Assembly: GCA_036874045.1 (NCBI GenBank)
Contig: CM072338.1
Span: forward strand, 18,126,501-18,190,500
Direction: 5' to 3'
DNA length: 64,000 bases
DNA from: Cymodocea nodosa
Taxonomy: Eukaryota > Streptophyta > Magnoliopsida > Alismatales > Cymodoceaceae
The notes under the pieces: generated by a model
Seen by the model: only the letters and a program-made list of their open reading frames with translations
What the model was told of the DNA's origin: nothing
Database searches by the model: none
Shown: positions 23,201 to 35,410 of the stretch, piece after piece
Position numbering within the stretch: the stretch's first letter is position 1
Layout of the letters: every line of letters begins with the position of its first letter
Program-made: the position numbers and the translations under genes

Positions 23201-26200
23201 CCCACTACTTATCATCTAACCTTTAAGCATCATCAAGAGATTTTCTTTATAATATTCTATTGTAAATTCTATAATTTTTTTTATTTTAATATGTTCCTAA
23301 AGTACTTCTAATTGTACGTCTTGAAATAAAATTTAGACACAAGAAAATGATCTTCCGTCTCTTCTTTGCAAACCAAGTTCAGTGGCAAACTTCCTAACGA
23401 GCACCGGAGAACAAAGGCACAATATATGAGGGACTCTCCCACATCTAAAAACCAAAAGTAATTGAATTGATTGAAATTACATGATTTCATATTCTCTACT
23501 AAGATTCAAATTTGTGGTACAATTCTTAAGACAAAGTCCAACATCGGTTAAACACAAATAGAACCTGAACTTATATAATTAATGTAAGATCGTCACTCAC
23601 TACCAAATAGTTTTATGTTAAACTTTAACATGGTATATCAAAAAAGATTTATAATGTGAATCCCATGTTAGCATATAAAATATAAGAAAAATATAAGTGA
23701 GAAAGTATGTTAAGACACAATTCTACATGGGTTAAAAATAAATGGAACCTAAGCTTATACAATATAAAACCCACCATTCGCTACCAATCAATTTTGAATT
23801 GAACTTTCACAAATATTTTCTCGCCAATTTAAAAAAATACTCTTCTATTTGGTAGGTCTTGAATCTGAGCTCAAAGGCACGATGACACTATCATACACTT
23901 CAACTCCTTTCTTACCTTCATATGCACTTAAATCGCTAAATTATGGACTAACAATTCATTTACCATTTATGCACATGGTTCACATATTAAATTTATTTTT
24001 TCAAACTTATAAAATACAAGGTATTCACACTAAATTTTCAAATATTTTTATCTCTTCTATAATATTCCTTTTGTTTTACTTAATCATCTGAAATTTTTAT
24101 TGAAGATAAACTTTACATTACTATCGATGGATCAAAAAAACCCAATTTTAATAATGCAACCATCATGAAAATGAAGACCTTGGTAGTATAGCACAAGAGA
24201 TATCATGTTCATCACGAACCTTATTTTGAAGACCATTGATCTCTTCCATAATCTGACCACTCTGCTAGATTTCCACACCATGGGTTATATATAAATAACA
24301 CAATGAACACTGTACTAGGATGGAAGCGCAATCACACGATTGTTTAAGTGAGACAGATCCACCTTTTTAGTTAGCACGCCAGCTAAACCTGCTTCAAGAG
24401 CTTTCTCTAGCGCCTGAAGCTCGTCCAGCGTCAACCCTTGGAGCTCCTCTCCCTTCATCTGTCTGAACTAGTGACAAGTAACTCGATAAGGAATCTTCTC
24501 TAAACCATTTTACATAAAATCCTATACCTGATTCGATGGGTCATTTCGGCAATCTGCTTGCTTACTCTTGCACAGTCGCTGTTCACTAGCTGCAAATTAA
24601 AGATATCATGAAACACTTGAAGTCCAATGTTCAAGTGTCTTGCATCTTATGTTTCTGAAGGTGAAGGGCTCAAAAGAAACGAAAAACTGATATCGAAGAA
24701 GAGTTAGTCTCGGCCCGATCAGGCACAGATTTGCATGCAGCTCAAGCATTTAAAGCTTAACAAATATTGAAAAGAAAGAAATGACATTCAAGTTTTGCAA
24801 ATTAATGAGTAGAACATTGATAGAGCCTTGTTTTTATGCACACATCACATAAAATGCAAAACAACGAGGATAAACATTAGATGCAATTTTTCTCTTGGTT
24901 GATATTTGTATTTGGTCGCAATTACTAATTGGATCCCACATGAAAATAAATTAGCCGTACTCTAAAATTGTAAGGCTAGCTTTTTTTTGTTTTGGTGGTT
25001 TCAGTCCAAATTAGGGTGTTTTCTTAACTATGTATAAAAATAAGTTAATGTGTGAAAATATGTTTGGTTGAACTTTTTTAAAAACTATATTTATTTTCAT
25101 ATTTTAGATCTAATAATTGTTACCTTAAAATCTCTATGACGAAATGGATCTTCACAGAAGAATTCAAGGAATGTCATGTAACCTTTTTAAATCAACCTGG
25201 TAAATTATTAAAAACTAATTATTTTACATATACATACATTATAGGGTTTTTTTTTTGGAAGATGCTCTTTTAATACAGCCGCATAAACATGCACTATCAG
25301 TATTAATTCCAAGTTAGACAAGATGTTCCTTTCTTTCATAACAAAGACATCAAGCCATGCATTAAAATTCATGTTGGCAAAAAGGAAAATACACAATATG
25401 GAAAACTGGGGAGTTAGCACTAGTATACCAATTTCTAAATGCATTTTTTTAACGTCTACGCATGAGAGATGCTTCTGCTCAATGTTGTTCTGTACTTTAC
25501 GGCCTTCACACATTTCATAACCTGATCGATGAACAGTTCAACATGTTTGGGGTCCCAAATCACGCGATTAAATATTATGCACAAAAATTTATCTTTACTC
25601 GATCGATACAGTAGTTATCTACGTATGGATCATGGATGAAATATAAAAAATGAACAGGTGGGGGGAAGCTTAAAGGCTTACGTGCAATTCAAGAGACGGT
25701 TCGGCATGATTCTGTGGGGATTTTGAATGGCAGCCATGTCTTTCGATAATCTCCTTCATGCTTCATAAGAAAAGAGATTAAAATATGTTCCATGTAATAG
25801 TTACTCAAGTAGCAATCAATTCTATAGAAGTGATCCATGACAAAGAATGTATCACTTTCGACTATGCAAATTAGAGAAGATGATGGCGTTTCACATGTAT
25901 AAATGCATAGATATCATGTGCTTCTGAGACTTATGCAGGTACTATTTCGTTCTTTAACCATATAATTTATATACACACATACGCATTTGACCGGCCAAAA
26001 AATATATATACGTACGTATCCGGTGAAGACTCAGTACTACCAATGTGCATCACATCAACCACCAAGACATCATGAAGAAAATCACACATAATTATAGACA
26101 TGAAGCATGATTAATAGTCATCTTCTTAAACATTAAAACGCCATAAAAAAGGTGTACGCATTTTCTCACTTTCTAGGTAATTATGGAGAGAAAATAGATG

Positions 26201-26608
26201 GACTCGAGACACCCGACGTAATTAATTATTCAACCGGAACGATAAGAAAAGGAAGGAGCCGCCTTTGCTTTGCACCGTCGTGCCTGCTTACACTCATCCC
26301 CTATAGATCCAGGAAGCTAGGAGCATTTGGCAGTAGTTCATAAATACATATTCTTAGCAATTATATATATATATAGTTATTAGTTATTATACCTAGTATA
26401 CGTATATATAGTGTTGGTAATTATACCTGGAGCTGGCGTACTCCAAGAGCTTGCCGGTGGAGGAGAAGATGATGAGGCCGACCTCCGCATCGCAGAGTAT
26501 GGAGAGCTCCTCCGCCTTCTTGAACAGTCCCCTCCGGCGCTTCGAAAAGGTGACCTGCCTGGCCGTCGCATTCTCTATCTTCTTTATCTTTATCTTCTCC
26601 CTAGCCAT
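17238..26608 (-). CDS. SVP-like MADS-box factor, gene 2 (complete, 7 exons)
   Basis: Complete SVP-clade MIKC gene spanning units 2 and 1. Exons: 26608-26427, 25760-25682, 24589-24528, 24462-24363, 24261-24220, 17623-17582, 17465-17238, totalling 735 nt (244 residues plus TAA) with phases that join in frame. MADS domain is residues 1-60, I region about 61-87, K-box about 88-169, then the C-domain. Exon 6 encodes [14 protein letters not shown]. Exon 7 starts [17 protein letters not shown] and carries the clade signature [17 protein letters not shown] and [10 protein letters not shown]. Distinctive residues against genes 1 and 3: IENATARQ instead of IDNATVRQ, and MKEII instead of MMEII (the more usual clade form). 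Intron 5 is 6596 bp, the others 65-1092 bp. The end of exon 7 is the least certain part: the tail after LKLGF runs about 20 residues beyond the usual stop and may be altered by an unrecognised splice. Likely role, from the family only: repressor-type control of flowering or dormancy. Confidence 0.85.
17925..18135. mobile_element. MITE-like foldback, unit 1 intron 5
   Basis: A long inverted repeat: left arm ataagcttgaatgataaaat... pairs with a right arm ending ...attttatcatgtaaacccaag, and the centre has attacattaagat facing atcttaatgtaat. Total about 210 bp, AT-rich, no coding capacity. Confidence 0.65.
20465..20540 (+). repeat. 31-bp tandem repeat, unit 1
   Basis: Two full copies and one partial copy of a unit beginning gcatgtttggttgt and ending gatttaacttt (20465-20495, 20496-20526, partial to 20540). 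Located inside intron 5. Confidence 0.85.
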
Positions 26609-27449
26609 ACCGATCCCTCAAGTCTCTCGTTTCTGCCGGTGGGGAAAAAACCCTACTAAACGAAAGCAGCAGCAGGAATATATTTATATATATATATATT
26701 ATCGACAAGGTGGGAGCCAAAGCAGTGCCCTCCGACGTACTATCCCTATCTATGCAGCCACGTATGTGTAAAGCTTGCCAAATTTGGAGAAAATACCGAA
26801 ACCCTAACGCGACATGGAGGGAAGTGATCGATGATAGAGAGGAGGAGGGGGAGGAGGAAGCTCGCGGCTCACCAGATGTCCAGACTTCTGCTTCTGCTTC
26901 TGCTTCTTCCCCTCAAATGTATGCTCCCTTTTCCTCTCCCTTTTGTGGTCACCAACATTGACAGGGGGAGGAGATGGGCAAAGGCTTTTTAAGGGAAAAA
27001 CTTTGCCTAAATGACACCCAGAACAGTTCTCTCCGCTTTACTTTTAGGTTGCACATTGTCTGTCTGCACAGACTTGTGCAAGAGCTTAATGATTTATTTA
27101 CAGACAATTTCGATCGAAAGAGAGAAAGAGAGAGGAGGAGGTCCGAAGGTCAAGTGACAAGAGGGGAAATGTCACGACGACGTACAAGGCATTGCCATCC
27201 GTCCGTACGCTTAATCAGTCCGGAAGCTACATTGATGATCAAGCTTATCGCCACTGCGACGAGCCGAAAATGGAACCCGTGACCCCGCCGGATCTTTCAC
27301 CATTCTCCTTTTGGATTGGTGACACCGTGCCTTTGTCGACTTCCCCTTAGCTTTCTCTTTTCTGAGTTAAAGAGTAATAAAATTAATAAGCTCAGTTGTA
27401 TAATCAAGGATGGGAGAAATCAATCTAGTAAAAGTAAAATTATCTTAAA
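26609..27449 (-). promoter_or_regulatory. Promoter region of MADS gene 2
   Basis: Same layout as upstream of gene 1: AT run 26679-26702 with a TATATATAAATA core on the minus strand, CArG box at 26778-26787, GA-rich tract 27118-27141. It has an expanded CTTCTG run near 26883-26908, shared with unit 3 but not unit 1. Confidence 0.55.
26778..26787. promoter_or_regulatory. CArG box, MADS gene 2 promoter
   Basis: CCAAATTTGG, 170 bp upstream of the ATG at 26608, identical in sequence and spacing to the site before gene 1. Confidence 0.6.
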
Positions 27450-28982
27450 TAACATCTAACAAACTTTAAAACGAATCAATTACAACAAAATGAAATAAAA
27501 TCTATAGAATTAATTTTCATTATCCTACTTCGATGATATCTATTCATCTGTTAGAAATAGAGCCAACGTGATCTTTAATTACAAAAAAGGTGACAGTAAA
27601 ATTAATTCCGAGTGTATTGAAATCTTAGTTAGCATTAAGCTAGGCAACATTTTACACTAATTAGACTTCAGTTAACTTATCTTTCTCGAAATATATAGAG
27701 TGCTTATCTAACTAAAAGAAAACCAAACCAACAATACTCAGTAATGTTAAAGTGATATTCAATGAAATGTCTTTTTATTTGAATGGTGTGTTTTGTTCAC
27801 GTTAACGTCGCCTTGTTCCTTTACCTCTTTTACTTCGGCATGATCATGTGATTCTCTCCAAGAAAGTTGACATGTGTTTTCCTTATCTTCATTGGTCCTT
27901 CAAAATTTTAATTGCAAGGTTTGACTAAAACCAACCAATTACGTCGAATCCAATATCTAAGAGGTTCGTATAGATTAACTATCTCTTGTCATCACATATT
28001 TTCTAATATATATAGCTCATTCCCTCGAGATCCAGACGATCTTAAAAAGGATCTTTCACAGTTTCAGTTTTACAATAATGTCCATCCTTAAAATTTTTAT
28101 TTACAATATAGAAATGTCATTATAGAATTATAGTACGGGTTCTATCTATCCAACCTAGCTCCACTTAGTTAGAGTTTTATTGGTTACTTTTTTATTAAAA
28201 ATCAAATTTTAAAATTTAAAACAAAACAAATGATGAATTTATCCCAATGCCCGGCCCAATTTTGTTTATATCTCGTCTTCTTATGTTTGTGTTGTAGGTA
28301 TCCGATTCTGTATGAACCATCATCATTTTTATTTATAAGTAGGATTTTTTTTTCTTGTAAGTTATTTTAAATTATCAGGTTTAAAACATCATTTTTTTAT
28401 AAGATTAACCTTAAGTACTGCTTTATCTTATAAACGAAATAACTAATTACACTTATTCTTTTCTTCTTCTAACTTAATTCAAGTTACTAACTTAGATGCA
28501 CTTTAGGGATGAAGGAGGTGATTTAGCGAAAGAGGAGCAAAAAACATATCATTCCAGTAAATAATATATTTTAAGGTAACATGTGTGATAATGCAAATTT
28601 TATAATAAAACGCAACAAAAAAATATCATTGAATTTTTTCAAAACATCACATGCCTCGCTATTATTACTTTTAATTTTTATATGTCACTACCATATAGAA
28701 TGTTAAATAGTTCAACCTTGGTAGATTAAAAAATCAATAAAAAACTTATATAAAATAAATTCATCTCAACGCTACATAGCCCGTAGCCACCTATCCACGG
28801 AGGGGGAAACTTACACTTTTAATTACAAGAAATCCGTGGGTGAACTTTACAAATTACACAGCTTTTGAAAGACGAAGGCGCCGACAACAGTCTCACGCCA
28901 GCACGTCGTATTGCCTTCGCTTTTCCGACGCTTATACCGAATTAAAAAATGAAGTAAATAAACACAAAAATATATCAAAACT
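27450..28982. other. Spacer between MADS gene 2 promoter and DnaJ gene, unit 2
   Basis: About 1.5 kb of AT-rich non-coding sequence between two divergent genes, presumed to hold the DnaJ promoter. It is present in unit 3 (about 45643-47159) with scattered substitutions and absent from unit 1. No gene seen. Confidence 0.5.
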
Positions 28983-30533
28983 GTGGAAAAAAGATCCGGC
29001 GCTTTCCGAACTGTGTTCTCTGGTATAGTCCGGACGGTGGGCATCGACGAACGCTGCAGCAAAGCCGAGGCGGAGCAGTGGTGCCAGATAGCTGGGAGGC
29101 TTCTCGAAGCACGAGACCTGGTGGGATGCAAGAGATTCACGGAGCGGTCCATGGAAGCGGATCCACTGGTCGAGGGAGTGGATCAGATCGTCGGTGCTGC
29201 CGATGTCCTCCTCGCGTCCCAGAGGAGGATCAATAGCCATCTCGACTGGTACTCCATCCTCCAGCTCCAGCCGACACCCGATGGCATCGACTACGTTGGT
29301 CGAGGAGCGCCTACCCTCGCCTGGCTCTCTTCCTCCACCCCGACAGGAACGGCCACCTGAGTGCCGCCCTTGCCTTCAAGCTCGTCTCCGAAGCGTGGGC
29401 CTTCTTATCCGATCCCAATAAGAAGAGGATCAATGATCCGGTCCGTAATTCAAGGGACTGGATGAGGACATGGATGGACGTGGGAGGACAAGTCCATTTG
29501 CATGCTTAACAGATGAGAACATGGATGGACGTGGGTGCAAAACTAACTTTAGGCCCAGGCGTAAAGTTATGCCGGTGCCTGTGTCGTTTCATTTTGGTGT
29601 AAAGTTCGTGGTGCTCCGGCGACATAACCGAACGAGTGGCTGAAGATGGTTGGGCACAACGTGCAGTTGTAGGAGTTGGGTTTTTATTCTATATTTAGAA
29701 GTTTCTATATTTACAACGTGCAGTTGTAGGAACGGAGCGTGGGCCTTCTTATCCAATCCCAATAACAAGAGGATCTACGACGATGAGAACAAGATCGCCG
29801 CCCACGTCGGATCCAACGATCAGGAGGAGCCCACAGGTGATACGCAACGGCAACAATCTTCACCTCCACCGCCGGCTTCGTTCCGGACGATGTGCTCGGA
29901 ATATTTCCGGGCATATGAGTTCGCGAAGGAGTACGAAAACCGGACGCTATTGTGTCAAAACTGTCGGAAAGTGTTTCGGGCAACGGAGCTACCGACGACC
30001 CCGCCGGTAGTGCCGGGAACTTATATGTATTACCGTTCAGGGGGATTGTTTCCACTAGGTTTTCCTGGTGCGCCACTTTTCAATGGCGTCGTTATTGCAG
30101 AAGGGATTGTTTGCATCCCAGCTTTCTCGGGCGGCAGAATGCTTCTGGCAAGAGGAACTCTATAGATAGTAATCCCAATAGAGTTGTCACGAGACAGAGG
30201 GAGGCAGCTTCTGCTACTCCACCGGTTGCAACTTGGACGGCTGGGAGGAAGCCGAGAAGGGCATTGGCATCGAAGCCCAACAAGCAGGATTCGGCACAGC
30301 AGCCATCGCCTCAGGCTTAACTGCAACAACAAACGGGAATTACGTTTGGAGTGCAGAATAATAATGCACAGTGGACAAAGAATGATGGTGTTCCCACAAC
30401 ACAGCATAACGATTCTGGAGGAGGATTTCACATGAATAGTTTCAGTATAGATTTTAATCACACTGCTGAGGTTCTCGGTAGCCTGGTGAACTTTCCATTT
30501 CTGAAGGATGATGAAATTGTGGTCATTCGATGA
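28983..30533 (+). pseudogene. DnaJ-domain / zinc-ribbon gene, unit 2 (no copia, frameshifted)
   Basis: Single-locus form of the J-domain gene, without the copia insertion. It reads KAEAEQWCQIAGRLLEARDL, a helical N-terminal region, then WYSILQLQPTPDGID (start of the J domain). A 1-nt loss after GIDYV (about 29301) shifts the frame. HPD survives in the shifted frame (LFLHPDRNGH). A ~300-bp insertion with a 40-bp duplication follows (29432-29735). Then come DENKIAAHVGSNDQEEP, the zinc ribbon (MCSEYFRAYEFAKEYENR and LLCQNCRKVF, second Cys replaced by Tyr), and after a ~53-bp loss GRKPRRALASKPNK, a Gln-rich part and EVLGSLVNFPFLKDDEIVVI, stop 30533. No in-frame ATG precedes the conserved region. 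GTG at 29037 sits where a Met would be expected. Related full proteins act as Hsp70 co-chaperones. Confidence 0.78.
29432..29735. other. Private insertion inside DnaJ gene, unit 2
   Basis: 304 bp with no counterpart in units 1 and 3, flanked by a 40-bp direct duplication of gene sequence (29392-29431 and 29736-29775, starting agcgtgggccttcttatcc). Inside are two copies each of acatggatggacgtggg and acaacgtgcagttgtagga. The element type is not recognised. Confidence 0.75.
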
Positions 30534-30933
30534 TTATACAATTATTGGCGCCACTCTGCAGGAGATGCATCAAGGATATGTCGTCTTATCCTCACTTTTC
30601 TTGTTTTTCTAGTGGTACAGTATTTAAGTGCCTATTATTAGGCTTCTAAACATTATATAAACACACCCATATGCTCTAAAATGAAATTTAAGTTTCGATA
30701 AAGTAGAAGTTCATTACTTTTTATTTGAATTATATTCTAGTATTGATACAATATTTAACAAGAATTAGTAATGCCAAAAGCATAACACAAATCAACGTGA
30801 TATAGGTTGGGAACAATACATTTTTATTTATTTATTCATCGAACCGTAATCCATAAGGTAATTTCGCAATATTGAGGTTTAGGTCAACTTGACATGTTAT
30901 AATTTGACCATGTGATGTTATGATCTAAGCAAT
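30534..30933. other. Spacer after DnaJ gene, unit 2
   Basis: Shortened version of the spacer in unit 1: the sequence jumps from aagtgcctatt to attaggcttctaaac (30635-30645), removing about 610 bp. No gene. Confidence 0.5.
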
Positions 30934-31431
30934 TACATTTGTTACATTTTCATTTAATTTAACAAATTAATGGTGATTTGTAAAAAAAAGTCATAATATA
31001 TATAACAATAATAAGCTAAAAATAATAAATACATAAAAAAAATGTAAAAATTGTAAACAATGAATAAATATTAAAATAATGATAATAAATGAATAAATAA
31101 AAAGATAATATTAACAACATATAAAAAATAAAATAACTAAAAAATAAAATGTAAAATACAAAAAAACAAAACAAAATAATAAACACAATATTATAATATA
31201 TATTAATAATACTTAGATTTAATTTAATATATTTACATAAAAATACATAAAATTATTTTACTAGCGCATGCGTTAATCCACAGGCTGGCCCATGGGTGGC
31301 CGGCAGGATATCCCAAGTCCAACCTGTACGGCCTGGGCTATGGGTCGGGCCTAGCCATTTTAAAAAAAAAATAGTCTGTATGGGCTTTTATTTTTGGGTC
31401 GACCTAGTTAGCCTATCCATTGACACCTCTA
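30934..31431. mobile_element. hAT-like element remnant, unit 2 (left end deleted)
   Basis: Interior and right end of the hAT-like element, ending in tgacacctcta at 31431. The left terminus was lost with the adjacent spacer (junction at ctaagcaattacatttg). The minisatellite is collapsed to ggctggcccatgggtggcc. Confidence 0.6.
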
Positions 31432-31439
31432 CTTGTAGC

Positions 31440-33559
31440 CTTATTTTTGTTGTTATACAATCTTTTCAAAATTTTGAAACTTTTTTTGTTCTTAAAAATA
31501 AAAGAGCAATGATTTTCTTGTATATGTTTCTAATTTTCATTTGTAGTTGAATTTTAGCATGCATGACATACTTTTCTTTTGACTTTTTTCTAGATCACAA
31601 TTAAACAAAAATAATATTCCACTTTGAGGACATAACTAGAATATCATATTGATATGCGTCGAAGTCCTTGATACCACTATTTTATTATTATAGAGTATTC
31701 TTCTTCAAGAGTGGGTGTTGATAATTGCTGATGAGGTGATCTTCATTCAGGATTAGCACGCTACTTCCCATGAAGCTTATGACAATCTAAAAGGTTCAAC
31801 TTCAAATTCTGATGCACCTAGAAGGTGATCGAATGAGGTTAAGCTTGAAGGGAGAAATCAATCTTTTTTCTCTCATAGGATTTTCTTTTCTTTCTTCCTC
31901 CTCTTCTGCCCTACGTTTTGAGCTATTTTGTTATTCGTCCTTTATTTGAAACATTTTGCATCTTTCCTTTTAATTATAATTTCACAACTAGACCGTTTAA
32001 TTTATGTTACCATTTAACTTTGCTAAAAACAGGAGTCGTATGGATGCAAGCAAACAAATCGTGTGGTGTAGCCTGCCGGTTTTACATCGACTTAATCCAT
32101 AGTTGAGTGAACTCTTTTCATGCCTTAACTCATATCTTATATTTTTACCAGTACATGTATGACCATTTATTTTCTTCTGTTTTGTTCCCTACAGGTGATT
32201 TTTTATTAGATAAATACGTGAACTTTCTAAAATCATTGTATCATGTTGAAATGTAGACATATAAATTACAATCAATTAATTACAAGTAGAATTTTTTTTT
32301 TCCTATTAACTCACATTTTAAAACTCAAAATGCATCACCTGACTATCAGAAGGAAAGTCATTGCATTGCTGAAACTACACTTTTCACCTGGGCATAAACC
32401 TCCTGAAACACGATCACAGATGAATGAAAGGAAAAGGCTTTCTTTGGAAGGAGGAACAAATAAATAGAAAAGACGGAGCTGTGAATATCTTAAATTCTCC
32501 TGTTTTAAACGCCTAAAGGCTCAAAGGTGTCACGAGAGTCTTTACTTAGCATGCCACAGATTGGAACTTGGTGGTGGCAGACCAAAAACCAGGTCTATGT
32601 CATACAACAAATCGGATTGTTGTCAGCTAAGTCAAACACCCTTCACCAACACATGTATTCCAACTGCTGCAAAACAAGTAACATGGTTGCTGGAAAAAAA
32701 CAATGACATCGACAAGAAAGAAAAGTGGAATTAAAGAGAGAACAGCAATATATCAGATGCTATTAAATTCTACATGTCCCGTAGTGTGCTTCAGTGATGG
32801 CAAGAAACTGGTGGACGATGCCTAACAAGTTCTTCCATGAAATCAAGACTTTTGAGGTCATACCCAAGCTTCATTCCACAATCATACAAATTAACAGTAA
32901 ATTATACATACATATATATATATATCAGTGCAGCCACAAGGTCCTCTTTCTAATGGACATGTAACAGCTTCTCACTTTCAGCTGGAGAAGGGTAGCCTGC
33001 CAACAGAAGAATAAAGCACATTGTCTAATGGTATACGGATGAGCTTCTACGAGTATCACAACAAAAAAAATACTAGCAGATATTTTTCTAAATGCTAGAG
33101 TTCATGGTTTAGATTAAATTGTTTGGGGGCGAACATTGGCCACCCATCTTTCCACATTGCGTTTGCACCATCTTATTAATGTTTTTTTTTTCGGCGAGGG
33201 AAATAAATCTGAGATTTGCATCTTCTCCTGAACTCCACAAAGATGCAGTCCTTGGTACTTTTCAAGAATAGACACTTCTAATGATGAAAGTGCTGAAATG
33301 TAAGCATTCAACTCAAAACTAAAGAAAAGATTATTTACATTTGCATGATTGAAGATATGCTATAAACTTCACAAGTAGTCCCATACATGTGGATTTTGAG
33401 GATGTTGGCGAGAAAAGTGAGGATGAGTAATAAGACATGATTACTCTTATGGACCCTTTTACCTTGTTAAAATAATTTTAGGGAAACGAATCCTTAAAGA
33501 TTAGATATCCTAAGAGGACAAAGGAATCAATGCATCGAGAGTTAACCCACAAAGGAGAA
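31440..33559. other. Unassigned spacer, unit 2
   Basis: Equivalent of 13263-15379. No recognised gene. Confidence 0.4.
33114..33311 (-). other. Conserved unidentified open frame, unit 2
   Basis: 65-codon version of the frame at 14947-15135, ending RWVANVRPQTI. Function unknown. Confidence 0.2.
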
Positions 33560-34113
33560 GCCGAGAGTAAAGCCTTTATTTATTACATGCAAAATGATGA
33601 AGTCCAGTAGTAACAAAACCAGATCAAAAGACAAATTTTGTTACTGCTGAAAGAAAAAGGGACATATAATGAAGTATTACAAGCTTCAAAACAAAGAGAA
33701 GAGAAAGATAGAAGTATGAATTAAAGAAAGCTCAACTTAAAACTCAAGTTAGCACACAGATGAATTTGCATGTGTTCCTTCTTCTTGTCACAAATGAAAG
33801 TGGATGAAAGAATGAATAGACCCTAAGACTTCGGAAGTACCAACATATGCGTTTATCTTATGTTAGAGATGTGCTTGAGGGCAACAATTCGGCATGCAAA
33901 ACTATTAGAAGAGGTGCAATTCAGGTTAAAATGTATGATGACATACTAAAAGCCTTATCCAATATTTGTTGTATTTCTAAAATTGATGAATATGCACTCT
34001 TAAATCAAGTGGGTGAAGGTATCCAAGTACTCAAGCTGGATGTGGCTCTAATAATCTCTAGGTGTGCTCTTGTCAATATGAAAGGCAAACATCCTAAAAG
34101 CTTGTTTATCTAG
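33560..34113 (+). mobile_element. Second copia element: gag / pre-integrase fragment, unit 2
   Basis: Same fragment as at 15380, with GNNSACKTIRRGAIQVKMYD and NICCISKIDEYAL, open to 34113. Confidence 0.6.
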
Positions 34114-34659
34114 AAAGGAAAAACAACCACATGCTTGACTTCATCAACATCAACATCGTCGCTCAATCTCCATCAAGATGATAAAAAAAGAGTGTGTGGT
34201 CTTTAACGATAAGACACACGAGTGAAAAGAGTATGGCATTGTTGACAAAACTATTAATTAATAGAGAGGTATGATTCGAGTTAAGATGCATGATGACAAA
34301 TCAAATGTTCGTCGTGTTCATAAATGAGTGAAAATCCTCATTTCTTTAAGTTCTCTTATAAATTGAATGAGTGCAAGTACTTTATCTGGCGAGATCATTG
34401 GATGTCACTGTAGAAGAGGCTTCAATGGACCGGCAGAGGCAATGGATCTAGGGTACGAGATTAAGGTTTAAGGCTTAAGAGATAAAGGTTTATGAATAGG
34501 TAGAGAAGATGGATTATTGAACATGAGATGAGGAGCAGTGCTAGTAGTTTCCACAAGGCTTGTCAGCAATGGTAGTTGGAAGGGAGGAGGAGGGTGACAG
34601 CTAAAATTTTCCTCTTCCCTACCAAAATCTTTTAAAATTTCTTAGACTCTCAAAACCTA

Positions 34660-35219
34660 CGTTTTGATACCACGTTAAAATATAAAAAATGGTTGAAAGT
34701 TGCATATCATTCATAATAAAATAATGCTTTTATGTATAAATACTGCATGAAGAGAACAAAAACATCATAACTAATGCAAAACTAAACTCACTTAAAATAC
34801 AAAATCCCAATACATTTTTTTTTCTCTAACAAGATTCGGAGGTATCTTTATGGTAACATGAATGCTTGTCTAAGGTTTAGAAGAAAAAAAGAACCGAGTG
34901 GACTAGTAATTCATAAGTTTGAAGAAAAACGAAGGCTTGGGTAGCTTTGTTGATTCATACTTTGTTGTTAATGGTTACGAAAGGAGATCTCTCACTTGGT
35001 ACATATTCTCAATTGATGGTACCTATACAATCAATTGAAAAATCAACTTTAGTAGTCACAAACGTGTGATCCAAATGTCTACTTTAATCCTTGGAGTTCT
35101 ACTTGCGATGTTGTGCAACATAACCAAACTCCATTTATGAAACCTATAAAACACGTAAACTCGTGTTTTGGCACTTTGTTGCCATTCCAACCTCCTTCCT
35201 CTCCTTTATATTCCTAACA
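34660..35219 (-). mobile_element. Single LTR with primer-binding site, unit 2
   Basis: 547-bp LTR (35219 down to 34673) and adjoining TGGTATCAAAACG. The inner terminal CA has become CG on the minus strand (plus strand cacgttaaaa), a change shared with unit 3 but not unit 1. Confidence 0.7.
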
Positions 35220-35410
35220 AGAACAAATTAATTATGGAAAGTCTTACATTGATGAATGCAAGCATATAACTTAAGTTAATATATGATAAATTCTTCTATT
35301 CATTACTAATTGATTTCTTCCCAAATGGATATAAAGATAAAATCTGGATTAATATATAATGAACATTTTTACTCATTACTAATAGATTTTAAGATAAAAT
35401 ATTTTACACT

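Larger units (their letters stand above)
17624..24219 (-). other. Intron 5 of MADS gene 2 (6596 bp)
   Basis: AT-rich intron between exon 5 (ends 24220) and exon 6 (starts 17623). It holds a MITE-like hairpin near 17925-18135, a ~60-bp direct duplication in CT-rich sequence (about 19140-19270) and a 31-bp tandem repeat at 20465. Small open frames here are conserved between units only as far as the whole intron is. I see no nested gene. Confidence 0.7.

Noticed and set aside
29983-30010. Possible separate zinc-finger gene in unit 2
   Set aside because: The zinc-ribbon exon is the 3' half of the J-domain gene. The order J domain, linker, CxxC-CxxC ribbon and AT-hook-like basic stretch fits one protein.
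30030-30461. Minus-strand 143-codon frame (also 10723-11163)
   Set aside because: Antisense of the DnaJ zinc-ribbon and C-terminal exon. No recognisable domain.
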